DNA of 64,000 nucleotides from G963662265 sp963668545 (GCA_963668545.1 OY764868.1:3596001-3660000), one strand, 5' to 3'; shown: positions 40,887 through 50,339, numbered from the stretch's first letter. The notes: generated by a model from the sequence alone, not told the origin. Program-made: numbers and translations.

Positions 40887-41746
40887 TTAATATATCCCTT
40901 TAATATATCAATGCTTTTAAGTATATATTCTTCAACATTCAGCATATCAAATCTTTCTGTACTGAATTCAAGATTATATAAACCTGAGTAGTTATTGTCC
41001 TTAAGCAGTTTTATATATTTTCCAACCGGTGTATTACCGCAGGTAAGAGGCCAGTGGGTTGCTCCTGATGAATCTGAAAGATCATGAATATGGGTATGTA
41101 TTGCATATTTCAGAAAATCACTGTCAGGAAGCTCGCTGAAACTGTTTTTAAGGAAATTTGCATAACTGTGGCCCATGTCCCAGCATGTTCCGAGTTCTTT
41201 TCTGTTTATTTTTTTTACCGACTCTGATATTGAAGTAAACTTGAGGGCAGGGTCTTCAAAACCCTTCAATCTCTGGTTTTCATATGCTATCTTCAGGGGA
41301 ATTGAGTGCTTTTCAATATCATTGCAGTATTTTACAAGTATTGCTTCTGTCTTTGTTTTCAGTTCAGCAACATCACCGTTCTCTTTTTTAACAGGATGGA
41401 TTGTAACTACCAGTTCTTTCCCTGATCTGTTTACAAGACCTTCCATTGCTGTTCTAAGCCAGGGAAATGATTCAAAAATATCCTTATTGTCATGGTCTTC
41501 CTGAATATCTCCGTGAATTGAATAGCCAAGTCCTGCTTCTGTTATATTTCTGTAGGATGCTGCAAGGTCTTTTTCTGTAAGATCATTTACCCAGTGTCTG
41601 AGTTCTATGGAAGAACATCCCTGTTTTCTCAGTTTCTCAAGAAACACAGCTGCAGACGAACAGTCTCTGTATACTGTTCTGCTTGCTCTGTCCCTGTCAT
41701 ATATTCCAGCTGCATAATGCCATGGAAGTGAAATACCTATTCTCAT
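40883..41746 (-). CDS. Sugar phosphate isomerase/epimerase-like TIM barrel protein
   Basis: 287 residues of the AP-endonuclease-2-like TIM barrel family. GYSIHGDIQEDH, VVTIHPVKKENG, IAYENQRLKG, GTCWDMGHSYAN, IHTHIHDLSDSSGATHWPLTCGN and YNLEFSTERF supply the His/Glu/Asp set that binds metal in xylose-isomerase-like enzymes. Members include inosose and tagatose-type isomerases, so an inositol or sugar intermediate is possible but cannot be fixed. It is coupled (4-nt overlap) to the HAD phosphatase and is divergent from the RpiR gene. Confidence 0.8.
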   Translation of the reverse strand: MRIGISLPWHYAAGIYDRDRASRTVYRDCSSAAVFLEKLRKQGCSSIELRHWVNDLTEKDLAASYRNITEAGLGYSIHGDIQEDHDNKDIFESFPWLRTAMEGLVNRSGKELVVTIHPVKKENGDVAELKTKTEAILVKYCNDIEKHSIPLKIAYENQRLKGFEDPALKFTSISESVKKINRKELGTCWDMGHSYANFLKNSFSELPDSDFLKYAIHTHIHDLSDSSGATHWPLTCGNTPVGKYIKLLKDNNYSGLYNLEFSTERFDMLNVEEYILKSIDILKGYIK

Positions 41747-41914
41747 CGTGAAATCCCTTATTACAATGGGAAAAAGCCCATTTATATTTTCAGTGCTTTT
41801 CTGATATTCCGTATTCCCGGTAATTACAGATCAAGCATTTAAACTGTTCTTTTATATAATATGCAATAATATTTTCAAAAAGTCATTAATTTTGATTAAA
41901 AAATGAAAAATTAT

Positions 41915-41944
41915 TTGCATTTATGGTGAGTTCCTATATATAAT
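41915..41944 (+). promoter_or_regulatory. Promoter of the RpiR-type regulator gene
   Basis: TTGCAT (41915-41920), an 18-bp spacer and TATAAT (41939-41944). Downstream, ATTGAA and TTCAAT inverted arms separated by 12 bp (about 41950-41973) lie near the start point and could be an autoregulatory site. Confidence 0.6.
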
Positions 41945-42035
41945 CAGTAATTGAAAGATTGATTATATTCAATAATATATTGTTTTGTTGCTAATCCGGA
42001 TTTCCATAATACCTTTGCAAGATCAGGAGATAAGA

Positions 42036-42932
42036 ATGAATTGCTATAAGAAAATATTATCCAGTTATGACTCCCTTCCCAAACAGCAGAAAAAGATTGC
42101 AGATTATATTGTTTCCAATATCAATGAAGTTGTTTTCTTTTCCATAACAAAGCTTGCTTCTGCCCTTGAAATAAGTGAAGCAACTATTGTTCGCTTTTCA
42201 CAGAACCTGGGCTATAAGGGATTCCCTGAGCTTAAAAAGGATCTTGTTCATTATTACCAGAATTTTCTTACTCCCGGGGAGAGACTTAAGAATTCCATAC
42301 AGATACTTGCAGGGGGGGATTTTTCCTTTGAAAAAGTAATGAGGCATGAGCTCAAGCTGCTTGAAGAGACAATTGATTCCGTGAATCAGGATATGTTCTG
42401 GAACCTTATCGACAGAATCTGCAAAACAGAAAAAATATATATTTTCGGACTGGGCAGGGGGAATGATCCTCTTGTCAGCTATCTGGGCTTCCGTCTTTCC
42501 CGTTTCGGCAAGGAGATAAGAGAGGTCCCCTGGTCCGGAATTAATATGATGGAAACTATACCGTTCATAAAAAAGGATGATTTTGTTATAATTTTTCATT
42601 TTCTGAAACTGTCACCTGATTACTATTGTCTTACGAACGCTCTTCAGGAAACAGGGGCAGAGCTGTTTCTCCTTACAGACAATAAAAAGCTTGATCTTGT
42701 AAAAGCTGTTGACAAGGTAATTACAGTAAACAGAGGTCCTCATGAGAACTACCACACTCTGACAGTCCCGTTTGCCTTCATCAGTGCAGTTCTGCTGGGT
42801 GTTGCAGAAGTGCTCGGAGACAGTGCTGTTGAATTTACTTCCAGAATCGGGGCCAAGCGGCGGAGCTACTACAAGGGAATGGCGGAGGCTTATCTTCCAT
42901 ATAAGAAAGAGAACAGCCGTATTGAATCCTGA
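42036..42932 (+). CDS. RpiR-family transcriptional regulator (HTH + SIS domain)
   Basis: 298 residues; the ATG at 42036 is 6 nt after AGGAGA. The N-terminal HTH is SLPKQQKKIADYIVSN to LASALEISEATIVRFSQNLGYKGFPELKKDL. The C-terminal SIS domain (IYIFGLGRGNDPLVSYLGFRLSRFG, GAELFLLTD) binds phosphorylated sugars in known members (RpiR, HexR, MurR). It stands directly upstream of the long ABC-phytase-phosphomutase cluster and is the obvious local regulator, predicting a sugar- or inositol-phosphate effector. Confidence 0.92.
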   Translation: MNCYKKILSSYDSLPKQQKKIADYIVSNINEVVFFSITKLASALEISEATIVRFSQNLGYKGFPELKKDLVHYYQNFLTPGERLKNSIQILAGGDFSFEKVMRHELKLLEETIDSVNQDMFWNLIDRICKTEKIYIFGLGRGNDPLVSYLGFRLSRFGKEIREVPWSGINMMETIPFIKKDDFVIIFHFLKLSPDYYCLTNALQETGAELFLLTDNKKLDLVKAVDKVITVNRGPHENYHTLTVPFAFISAVLLGVAEVLGDSAVEFTSRIGAKRRSYYKGMAEAYLPYKKENSRIES

Positions 42933-43052
42933 CATATCTTTTAAAAGCATTATATCCTGCTTGTGATTTTCATTTTTTGTCAAAAATGGAAACAGCATGT
43001 CCCAAAATGAAAGAAATTTTGCAGAAATAATAAAAAAAGAAAGAAATAATTC

Positions 43053-43081
43053 TTTACAGATATGTAAAAGCCCAATATAAT
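43053..43081 (+). promoter_or_regulatory. Promoter of the organophosphate cluster with overlapping palindrome
   Basis: TTTACA (43053-43058), a 17-bp spacer and TATAAT (43076-43081). TTTACA-GATA-TGTAAA (43053-43068) is a perfect inverted repeat that includes the -35 box. A regulator bound there would block RNA polymerase. The RpiR-type protein encoded just upstream is the candidate. Confidence 0.75.
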
Positions 43082-43115
43082 AAAAAATGAAAAAAAATTT
43101 TTACGAGAGGTGATT

Positions 43116-44297
43116 ATGAGAAAATTATTTTTCCTGATGTGTTTTTTATTTTTAGCATTTGCAGTTTTTGCAGGAGGCGGCAAGGAAGCAGCTGCTGAAT
43201 CTGAAAATGATCTGGATGCATGGCTTAAAAGTGCCCAGCTGGGGCAGTATACCCCTGCAGAAGATGACTGGGCAGCTATAGAAAAAGCTGCAAAAGAGGA
43301 AGGAGAACTTGTTGTTTATTCAAACTCTTCAAAAGTCTATGAAATATGCAGAGGATTTTATGACAAATACGGAATCAAGGCTATTCCAAATGATATCGGG
43401 ACAGGCGATATGTTTGAAAAACTTACCAGACTCCAGGAGTCAGGAGTTTATGATGTAGATATAGTACAGACTTCAAATACAGCTGTCCTTTACAAGGAAT
43501 TTGTTGATTACAACAGAATTTACAAGTATGTCCCTTCTGAACTCAAAAATGTAATACTTGATGAGTTCAGAGATGAACAGCTTGGTATTCTAAAGCTTGG
43601 CGGAAAGTGCGTTGTCTATAACACTGAAGTATATCCCAATGGAAGCCCTATTGATTCATGGTGGGACCTTACAAGACCTGAATGGAACGGACGTCTTATC
43701 ATGAAAGACCCAATGCTCGGCGGTTCTGACATCAACCTCATGGCAATGTTTATTCAGAAAGCTGATGTAATGAAAGAAGGATATAAAAAGGAATTCGGAG
43801 AAGATATTGTTCTCAGCGAAGGATGTGAAAATGCCGGATATGAATTCATAAAAAGACTCCTTGCCAATAACATTGTACTGACAAAAGGGGGAGATGATGT
43901 AGTTCTTTCTGTAGGTGCACCAGGCCAGGAAAAACCACCTGTCGGAATAACCGGTCCTTCAAAACTTTCTCTTAAAGATGAACAGACTCTCTATGTTGAT
44001 GTTATATGGGACCTCGAACCTTTCAACATGTTCATGAGCCAGAGTGCTATAGGTATTCCTGTTCATGCCAAACATCCCAATGCTGCAAAACTCTATACCA
44101 AATGGATTTATGGAGATGACAAAGGCGGCGACGGATACGCACCTTTCTATGTTACAGGAACATGGCCTGTAAGAACTGATGTTCCTGCAGTGGAAGGACA
44201 GAAAGATCTCAACGACCTGAAACTGTGGAGTGAGAATCCTGACTGGCTCTATGCAAATGTAATGAGATTCAGGGATTTCTGGATACAGCATCAGTAA
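43116..44297 (+). CDS. ABC importer substrate-binding protein, organophosphate cluster
   Basis: 393 residues; the ATG at 43116 is 6 nt after GAGG. The signal peptide ends FAVFAGGGKEAAAE, lacking a lipobox Cys but matching the AGGxKEA pattern common in spirochaetal binding proteins. The fold is extracellular solute-binding family 1/6-like: GELVVYSNSSKVYEICRGFYDKYGI, DVDIVQTSNTAVLYKEF, SWWDLTRPEWNGRLIMKDPMLGG. It is only distantly similar to the binding protein at 34406. Residues 200-290 contain a lysine-rich part (VGAPGQEKPPVGITGPSK) that could contact a phosphate (speculative). First gene of the cluster, with its own strong promoter. Confidence 0.85.
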   Translation: MRKLFFLMCFLFLAFAVFAGGGKEAAAESENDLDAWLKSAQLGQYTPAEDDWAAIEKAAKEEGELVVYSNSSKVYEICRGFYDKYGIKAIPNDIGTGDMFEKLTRLQESGVYDVDIVQTSNTAVLYKEFVDYNRIYKYVPSELKNVILDEFRDEQLGILKLGGKCVVYNTEVYPNGSPIDSWWDLTRPEWNGRLIMKDPMLGGSDINLMAMFIQKADVMKEGYKKEFGEDIVLSEGCENAGYEFIKRLLANNIVLTKGGDDVVLSVGAPGQEKPPVGITGPSKLSLKDEQTLYVDVIWDLEPFNMFMSQSAIGIPVHAKHPNAAKLYTKWIYGDDKGGDGYAPFYVTGTWPVRTDVPAVEGQKDLNDLKLWSENPDWLYANVMRFRDFWIQHQ

Positions 44298-44334
44298 AAT
44301 AAAGTAACAATTGTTTTTTTCTGAGGAGGGGTGT

Positions 44335-45099
44335 GTGGCTTTAAAGGCATTGTTTTTTGATTTCGGCGGAACGCTGGATCTTTATCCGGCAGTTTATGAG
44401 GATTGTATAGAAGCTTCAGGAAAGATGCTTGAACTCCTTGCGGAGAACGGTATAGATCTCCGGGAGAAGTACAGCAGTGAGGGGTTCTTCAGTCATATTA
44501 AAGCCAGAAATGATGATTACAGGAAATGGAAATACGAGACTTTGGTGGAGCTCCCTGAGATGGAGGTGTGGAAAAATTATATCCTGTTTGAGGAGTCTAA
44601 AAAGGAGCTTCTTACATCATCTGTAGTCAGAAAACTTACCTATCTTATAGAAAGCGGGTTTCATACAAGGGAAATCCGCCCTGAAGCGGAAAGCGCTCTT
44701 GAGAAACTGAGAAAAACAGGATTGAAAATGGGGATCATAAGCAATGTTCTGAGTCTGGAGCAGGTCCCCCGGGACCTTAAAAGATACGGAATAGAAAAGT
44801 ATTTCAATCCTGTTATTACCTCAGCTGCTTTCGGAAAGGTCAAGCCGCATCCTTCCATTTTTATTCATGCAGCCCAGGCTGCAGGTGTAAGGCCGGATGA
44901 ATGTGTATATATCGGAAACAGCCCTCTTAAAGATATCAAGGGGGCACGGAATGCAGGTTTCCTTGCTGCTGTACAGATTGTATACAGCCTTAACAATTCC
45001 AGCGATATATGTCAGGAAGCTGTCCCTGATTATCTTATAAATAATCTGCTTGAGCTTCCTGATATTATCACTGATCTGATAATGGCAAAATCAAGGTAA
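44335..45099 (+). CDS. HAD-superfamily hydrolase with D-x-G nucleophile motif, paralogue 1
   Basis: 254 residues from a GTG shortly after GAGGAGG. LFFDFGGTLDL contains nucleophile D9, but the acid/base position two residues on is Gly11 instead of Asp. GIISNVLSLEQVP, KVKPHPSIFIHAAQ and CVYIGNSPLKDIKGARNAGF are the remaining HAD motifs. It is paralogous to the protein at 51834-52613, which has the same D-x-G change and a Y-K-K-W-type cap motif (DDYRKWKYE here). D-x-G HADs include the sugar phosphatase YihX, so activity is likely. Located between the binding protein and phytase genes. Confidence 0.82.
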   Translation: MALKALFFDFGGTLDLYPAVYEDCIEASGKMLELLAENGIDLREKYSSEGFFSHIKARNDDYRKWKYETLVELPEMEVWKNYILFEESKKELLTSSVVRKLTYLIESGFHTREIRPEAESALEKLRKTGLKMGIISNVLSLEQVPRDLKRYGIEKYFNPVITSAAFGKVKPHPSIFIHAAQAAGVRPDECVYIGNSPLKDIKGARNAGFLAAVQIVYSLNNSSDICQEAVPDYLINNLLELPDIITDLIMAKSR

Positions 45100-45175
45100 G
45101 AACGTAAAGAAAGTACTAACGGCATTTTTAATTATTTTACAGAATAATTTCTTTTGATAAGTCAAGGAGGTTTTT

Positions 45176-46291
45176 GTGACTTTAAAACGGATAACTGCTT
45201 TTTTATTTTTGGCAGTGTTAACAATTTCTGCATGGGCAGAGAATTTGTCTGAGTATGCACATGTCAAACCTGTAGTTACAACAGGAAGAACAGGTGTAAA
45301 AACTCTGGCAGGGAACGCAGATGATCCTGCGATTTGGATCCATCCGACAGACCCTTCAAAAAGTCTTGTATTCGGAGTGGATAAAAGTGAAGGAACATGG
45401 GTGTGGACACTTGACGGGAAAGAGCTGACACATTTTGACAACTGGGGCAAGCCGGGAAATATCGATGTCAGATACGGTTTTGATCTTGCAGGTAAAAAGG
45501 TTGATATTGTAGCTCTCAATCTCAGAAAGGTTAAATACAAGGGGGGCAGCAAACTGGCCTGCTATGCAATTAACCCCGACTATACATCCGGAGATGATGT
45601 TCTTACCGTTTTGTGTGATGGAAGATCTGAGGGAAATGATATTCAGAAAAATGCTTACGGATTTACCCTTTATAAGGATAGGAAATCAGGCAAAATGTAC
45701 TGTTTTGAAGCCCCTGACGACAAACCATTCAACATCAGACAGTATCTTATTGAAAGCAATGCGGCAGGAACTGCAGTAACTACAAAGCCGGTAAGGGACC
45801 TCAAGTATGAAGGACTTGTTATAGAAGGCATGGTTTGTGATGATGAGCTCGGGTTTTACTATGTTTCCGAGGAAACAGAAGAAGGGCGGGGAGTCCATAA
45901 ATTTCTTGCTTCTCCCGATGCTTCCCCTGAGCCGGTTGCAATAATCGCTCCCCCTTCAGACGGATACAGAAGAGACAGGGAAGGTCTTGCTTTATATGAT
46001 GCCGGAAACGGACAGGGTTATATTATTGTTGTTGACCAGGGGGAATCTCCTGATACCTATTCCATTTACCGTCTGTATGACCGTGTATCAGGTGAATTTG
46101 TAAAGACTGTAGTACCCCTGAATCAGGACGGCGATTACCTCTGGGATGATGACGGTGTTGATGCAAACTCATCCCCTCTCCCCGGATTACCGAATGGGGT
46201 TGTTATAGGACATGATGGCGGGAATTCCAAATTCACAATATATGACTGGGCTGATTTCGCAGGCAGCGATTTGCTTCGCGCCGGAAAATAA
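45176..46291 (+). CDS. Exported beta-propeller phytase-like phosphatase
   Basis: 371 residues, GTG start 5 nt after AAGGAGG, signal peptide ending ISAWAEN. It follows the beta-propeller phytase family: ADDPAIWIHPTDPSKSLVFGVDKSEGTWVWTLDGKEL, GNIDVRYGFDLAGKKVDIVAL, NAYGFTLYKD, LVIEGMVCDDELGFYYVSEET, DREGLALYDAGNGQGYIIVVDQG. The acidic clusters (DDPA, E-x6-DDE, EE, DREG) match the calcium sites that activate these enzymes. Family members strip phosphates from phytate (inositol hexakisphosphate) and other phosphomonoesters outside the cell. Its place inside an ABC importer operon implies that its product or substrate is what the transporter takes up. Confidence 0.87.
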   Translation: MTLKRITAFLFLAVLTISAWAENLSEYAHVKPVVTTGRTGVKTLAGNADDPAIWIHPTDPSKSLVFGVDKSEGTWVWTLDGKELTHFDNWGKPGNIDVRYGFDLAGKKVDIVALNLRKVKYKGGSKLACYAINPDYTSGDDVLTVLCDGRSEGNDIQKNAYGFTLYKDRKSGKMYCFEAPDDKPFNIRQYLIESNAAGTAVTTKPVRDLKYEGLVIEGMVCDDELGFYYVSEETEEGRGVHKFLASPDASPEPVAIIAPPSDGYRRDREGLALYDAGNGQGYIIVVDQGESPDTYSIYRLYDRVSGEFVKTVVPLNQDGDYLWDDDGVDANSSPLPGLPNGVVIGHDGGNSKFTIYDWADFAGSDLLRAGK

Positions 46292-46309
46292 TTTGTACTG
46301 GAGTTTTTA

Positions 46310-48166
46310 ATGAGTAGTTCTGTATCTTATAAACATGGAAGTCCTCTTTTGCGGAGGACAGTCCGTGAACTTTCAAAACCGGAAAAGATTATCGGGATGA
46401 TTCTGCTGGTGCTTCTTGTATTTTTTGTACTTATGCCGGCTATAAATCTTGTACTGACCAGTTTTTCCTTTTCCCTTTCTGACAGGAGACTTCCTGAAGT
46501 AATTGACAGAGGGATCAAGGTTGTACCCGGGCAGTTTACGCTGATACATCTGGAAAGGGTTTTCTTCAGCAAGCTTACATCAAAGATGTTCCTCATACCG
46601 CTGATGAATTCAGCTGTTGTAACACTGGGACTTACTGTATTGTCAATGGCTATCGGCTGTATTCTTGCCTATCTCGTGGTAAGGACAAACCTTCCGTTCA
46701 AGAAAGCTATTGCAAATATTGCAATGGTCCCCTACATTATTCCGTCATGGCCTATTTCTCTGGCATGGCTGACTCTGTTCAAGAATTCAAAGGTTGGGGG
46801 ATCTGCCGGACTGTTTCAGTACCTTTTCCATGTTTCTCCGCCTGACTGGATCTCCTACGGGCCTGTGCCTATAATTATATGCCTTTCGCTTCATTATTAT
46901 GCTTTTGCATTTATAACTGTATCGGGGGCACTTGCATCTATTGATTCCCAGTTGGAAGAAACAGCTGCTCTTCTCGGAGCTTCAAGAATTCAGGTTATGA
47001 AGAAGGTAACTCTTCCCCTGGTTCTTCCGGCTATTCTTTCCGCCTTTATCCTTACTTTCAGTAAAGGCCTTGGAACTTTCGGTACACCGGCATTTCTCGG
47101 GCTTCCTGTAAGATACTATACTCTTGCAACCCAGATATACGGCAATGTGAAAAATAATCTGGCGGGAGACGCATATCTTATCGCTATTGTAATGATAATA
47201 ATTTCGTCTCTTACCATTTACATGAATGTAAAGGTTATAGGAGCCAGGAAAAGCTATGTAACAATTGCAGGAAAAGGCTTCAGGTCACAGCCGATGAATC
47301 TTGGAAAATGGAAGTGGCTGCTTTTTGCTCTTGTTGTTCTTTTTCTTCTCTGCGCTGTTTTTCTTCCTCTCTATCTGCTTACATGGCAGACCTTCATGGA
47401 AGTTAACGGAGATTATTCTCTCAGTAATTTCACTCTTCACTACTGGATAGGTGAATCAGGCGCTTTGGGCAAGGCGGGAACTCTTCTTGGAGAAGGCCAG
47501 GCCGGCATACTGAGGGACAGTGAAATATACAGAGGCGCATGGAATTCCATCAAGCTGTCTCTTACTGTTTCATTCCTCGCAGCAATACTCGGTATCCTTC
47601 TCGGATATGCAATAGTAAGGGGAAGGGGAACAAAGCTTTCTGTAGGCTGCGATGTTCTTTCCTTTGCTCCTTATATTTTTCCGGGTATTGCATTCGGTGC
47701 TGTTTATTTGAGCATGTTTTCCCAGCGAATGGGGCCAATTCCTTCACTTTACGGAACATTTGCCCTGCTGGTTCTTGTTTCTCTGGCAAAGAGAATGCCT
47801 TTTTCTTCAAGGACAGGATCTTCTGCAATGATGCAGATAGACAAATCACTTGAAGAAGCTGCCACTCTGGTTGGCGCCGGATTCTGGACAAAATTCAAGA
47901 GAATTATTTATCCGCTTACAAAAAGCGGCTTTGTTTCCGGATTCCTTCTTTCGTTTATTTCAACTATGCGTGAGTTGTCGCTGATAGTGCTTATTGTTAC
48001 ACCAGCCAATAAGGTTCTTACAACAATGATTTTCAGATACACAGAGGGCGGATACCATCAGTACGGAGACGCCATTACCATGCTTCTGGTAGTAATGAGT
48101 ATGGGAGGTACAATCCTGATTAAAATGTTTCAGGGTAAAGATCTTGCTAAAGGAGTTGCAGAATAA
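46310..48166 (+). CDS. ABC importer permease, fused, organophosphate cluster
   Basis: 618 residues with about 12 membrane helices in two halves and the two EAA loops EETAALLGASRIQVMKKVTLPLVLPA and EEAATLVGAGFWTKFKRIIYPLTKSG. The extracytoplasmic loops are longer than in the first importer's permease (for example TFMEVNGDYSLSNFTLHYWIGESGALGKAGTLLGEGQ, about residues 365-400). GGAG precedes the ATG. It is separated by 2 nt from the ATPase gene. Fused permeases of about this size occur in AfuB-type hexose-phosphate and FbpB-type iron importers. Confidence 0.9.
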   Translation: MSSSVSYKHGSPLLRRTVRELSKPEKIIGMILLVLLVFFVLMPAINLVLTSFSFSLSDRRLPEVIDRGIKVVPGQFTLIHLERVFFSKLTSKMFLIPLMNSAVVTLGLTVLSMAIGCILAYLVVRTNLPFKKAIANIAMVPYIIPSWPISLAWLTLFKNSKVGGSAGLFQYLFHVSPPDWISYGPVPIIICLSLHYYAFAFITVSGALASIDSQLEETAALLGASRIQVMKKVTLPLVLPAILSAFILTFSKGLGTFGTPAFLGLPVRYYTLATQIYGNVKNNLAGDAYLIAIVMIIISSLTIYMNVKVIGARKSYVTIAGKGFRSQPMNLGKWKWLLFALVVLFLLCAVFLPLYLLTWQTFMEVNGDYSLSNFTLHYWIGESGALGKAGTLLGEGQAGILRDSEIYRGAWNSIKLSLTVSFLAAILGILLGYAIVRGRGTKLSVGCDVLSFAPYIFPGIAFGAVYLSMFSQRMGPIPSLYGTFALLVLVSLAKRMPFSSRTGSSAMMQIDKSLEEAATLVGAGFWTKFKRIIYPLTKSGFVSGFLLSFISTMRELSLIVLIVTPANKVLTTMIFRYTEGGYHQYGDAITMLLVVMSMGGTILIKMFQGKDLAKGVAE

Positions 48167-48168
48167 TT

Positions 48169-49257
48169 ATGTCAAAGAATACCAAAATTAGGGTTGAAAA
48201 TCTTACAAAAGCCTGGGGTAAAGTAAAGGCAATAAATAATATTTCACTTGATATAGAGGATGGAAGTTTTATAACTCTTCTGGGGCCTTCAGGATGCGGT
48301 AAAACAACAACTCTCAGAGCTATAGCAGGTCTTGAAGAGCCTACTGCAGGTAAGATTTATATTAATGACAAACTTGTTTTTTCAAAAAAGGATGAAATAG
48401 TTGTTGATCCTGTAAAAAGAGATATAGGTCTTATTTTTCAGTCATATGCTTTATGGCCGCATATGACAGTATATGACAACATTGCATTCGGGCTTGTCAT
48501 GAAGAAACTACCCAAAGATGAAATCAAAAAACAGGTTGATAAAATCCTGAAAAATGTAAGCCTTGATAAACTCGGGGAAAGATATCCGAATGAGCTTTCC
48601 GGGGGACAGCAGCAGAGAGTTGCAATTGCAAGAATGCTGATAACCAAACCCGGTATTTTTCTGATGGATGAACCTCTTTCAAACCTGGATGCAAAGCTCA
48701 GAATGGATATGAGGAGCGAAGTTAAAAGGCTTCATCAGGAATCAGGTGCAACAACTGTTTATGTTACACATGACCAGGAAGAAGCCATGACTATGTCCAC
48801 CCATATCTGTGTAATGAAAGACGGAGTAATCAGGCAGATGGATTCTCCCGAGGTTCTTTACAAAAAACCGGCGGATCTTTTTGTCGCAGATTTTATAAGT
48901 AACCCGAAAATGAATTTTTATGATGCTGCGATTCTGCATGAAGAGGGAAAAACTTATATCTCCTTTGCAGGTATAAAGATTTTAATTGATCCTGAAACTG
49001 TTGGTGAAAGACACAAGGTAAAAGTTGCAGTAAGACCTGAGGATTTTGTCCTTGACAGCAACGGCGGCGAATTCAATGTAGTTACTCAGCTTCCAACAGG
49101 TCCTTCCCAGATACTCAACCTTGAAAAAGGATCTGAGGATGCGACAATGGTTTCACCTGACTATATAAGGGTCAACCCGGGAGAAACAATAAAAATAGGT
49201 GTCAAGAAAGACTCCTATAACATTTTTGATCTGGAAACAGAAAAACGCATCTTTTAA
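48169..49257 (+). CDS. ABC importer ATP-binding protein, organophosphate cluster
   Basis: 362 residues. Walker A GPSGCGKTTTLRAIAGLE, Q-loop LIFQSYALWPHM, signature LSGGQQQRVAIARM, Walker B FLMDEPLSNLDAKL, H-loop YVTHDQEEAM. The C-terminal TOBE-like domain (about 235-355) contains VAVRPEDFVLDSNG. Start 2 nt after the permease stop. It pairs with the fused permease at 46310-48166 and the binding protein at 43116-44297. Confidence 0.93.
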   Translation: MSKNTKIRVENLTKAWGKVKAINNISLDIEDGSFITLLGPSGCGKTTTLRAIAGLEEPTAGKIYINDKLVFSKKDEIVVDPVKRDIGLIFQSYALWPHMTVYDNIAFGLVMKKLPKDEIKKQVDKILKNVSLDKLGERYPNELSGGQQQRVAIARMLITKPGIFLMDEPLSNLDAKLRMDMRSEVKRLHQESGATTVYVTHDQEEAMTMSTHICVMKDGVIRQMDSPEVLYKKPADLFVADFISNPKMNFYDAAILHEEGKTYISFAGIKILIDPETVGERHKVKVAVRPEDFVLDSNGGEFNVVTQLPTGPSQILNLEKGSEDATMVSPDYIRVNPGETIKIGVKKDSYNIFDLETEKRIF

Positions 49258-49335
49258 CGGTGCAGACCAAGTAACAGTAATAATCCGGCCTGAGTGCCGG
49301 TTATTAAAAAAAGAAACCTTTTTTAGGAGGATTTA

Positions 49336-50328
49336 ATGAAAAAGTTTTCAGTATTATTTTTTGCTGCAGTAGTTGTATTAACAGCTGTAGGCTGTGCAAG
49401 CGCTCCTGATTTCACAAAATTGGAAGCAGACCAGGGAGTTGTAATGCCCGTAATGATGATGGGTGAAAAGGCTGATGAGTATGATGGAGCTAATTACAAG
49501 TTTACAGCACCCAAACCTATAGCAGTTAACAGCGATGGGATGATTTTTGTTGCGGCAAAAGCTTTTGACCTTTCAAAATTCACAGCAGACGGAGAATTTG
49601 TTTCCGTTCTCGGGGAAAAAGGAAAAGGAAAAGGGCAGTGGCTTTATCCAAAAGGGCTTGCAATCAACAGCAAGGGTCAGGTTGTGATAAGCGATTCCAA
49701 AAACCTTAAAATTCTTATTCTTGATGCAGATGGAAATTTTGTGAAAGAATTCGGAGAAGAAGGGGAAGCAGCAGGCCAGTTCGGCGATCTTGGTCCTTTA
49801 GCTGTTGATGCTGAAGATAATATTTATGTTTCAGATGAAGGAGCAGTGACAGGAATCAAGAAATTCACAGCAGATGGCAAATTCGTAAGCGTATTTGTTC
49901 CTTTAGCAGAAGAAGGACAGCCGGGAACAAAAGCTCTTGCATATCTTGCTGTTGACAATGAGCTTGGAAGACTTTATGCAGGTGATGACGGCGACGGAGA
50001 TATTGATGTTTATGATCTTGCAACTGGAAAACTTATCATGTCTTTTGCAGGCCATGGCGCAAACCCTGGTGAATTTACAGAAGATATAGATGGTATCGCT
50101 GTTGGCCCATACAATCTTGTTTTTGCAATGGATACAGCAGACGGTGCTATCAATGTTTATACATCTGAAGGCAATTTTGTTACTTCATTCGGTAAAGCAG
50201 GTATTTATGAAGGTGAAATGGCAGAGCCGGAAGGTATTGCATATGATCCTGCAAACAGAAGAATTGTTGTAGCTGACGAGAAAAACTACAGAGTTCAGAG
50301 TTTTGCTTTGAAAGATCTCGGTCTTTAA
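49336..50328 (+). CDS. NHL-repeat beta-propeller lipoprotein
   Basis: 330 residues, AGGAGG before the ATG, lipobox AVGC. Six repeats of the NHL type follow: PKPIAVNSDGMIFVAAK, KGLAINSKGQVVISDSKN, LGPLAVDAEDNIYVSDEG, LAYLAVDNELGRLYAGDDG, IDGIAVGPYNLVFAMDT, PEGIAYDPANRRIVVADEKNYRVQSF. Such propellers bind ligands or partner proteins; some are lyases. No catalytic motif is seen. As a surface or periplasmic lipoprotein in the importer-phytase cluster it may capture substrate or hold the phytase near the membrane (inference). Confidence 0.85.
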   Translation: MKKFSVLFFAAVVVLTAVGCASAPDFTKLEADQGVVMPVMMMGEKADEYDGANYKFTAPKPIAVNSDGMIFVAAKAFDLSKFTADGEFVSVLGEKGKGKGQWLYPKGLAINSKGQVVISDSKNLKILILDADGNFVKEFGEEGEAAGQFGDLGPLAVDAEDNIYVSDEGAVTGIKKFTADGKFVSVFVPLAEEGQPGTKALAYLAVDNELGRLYAGDDGDGDIDVYDLATGKLIMSFAGHGANPGEFTEDIDGIAVGPYNLVFAMDTADGAINVYTSEGNFVTSFGKAGIYEGEMAEPEGIAYDPANRRIVVADEKNYRVQSFALKDLGL

Positions 50329-50339
50329 TGACTTTTTTG

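Noticed and set aside
40883..41746. DNA repair endonuclease IV reading of the TIM-barrel protein
   Set aside because: It shares the fold, but the context (HAD phosphatase overlap, sugar-phosphate genes) and divergent motifs fit an isomerase/epimerase better.
49279..49305. Hairpin between the ATPase and NHL genes as a terminator
   Set aside because: The stem is imperfect and is followed by A residues rather than T; it may shape the mRNA but does not look like an intrinsic terminator.
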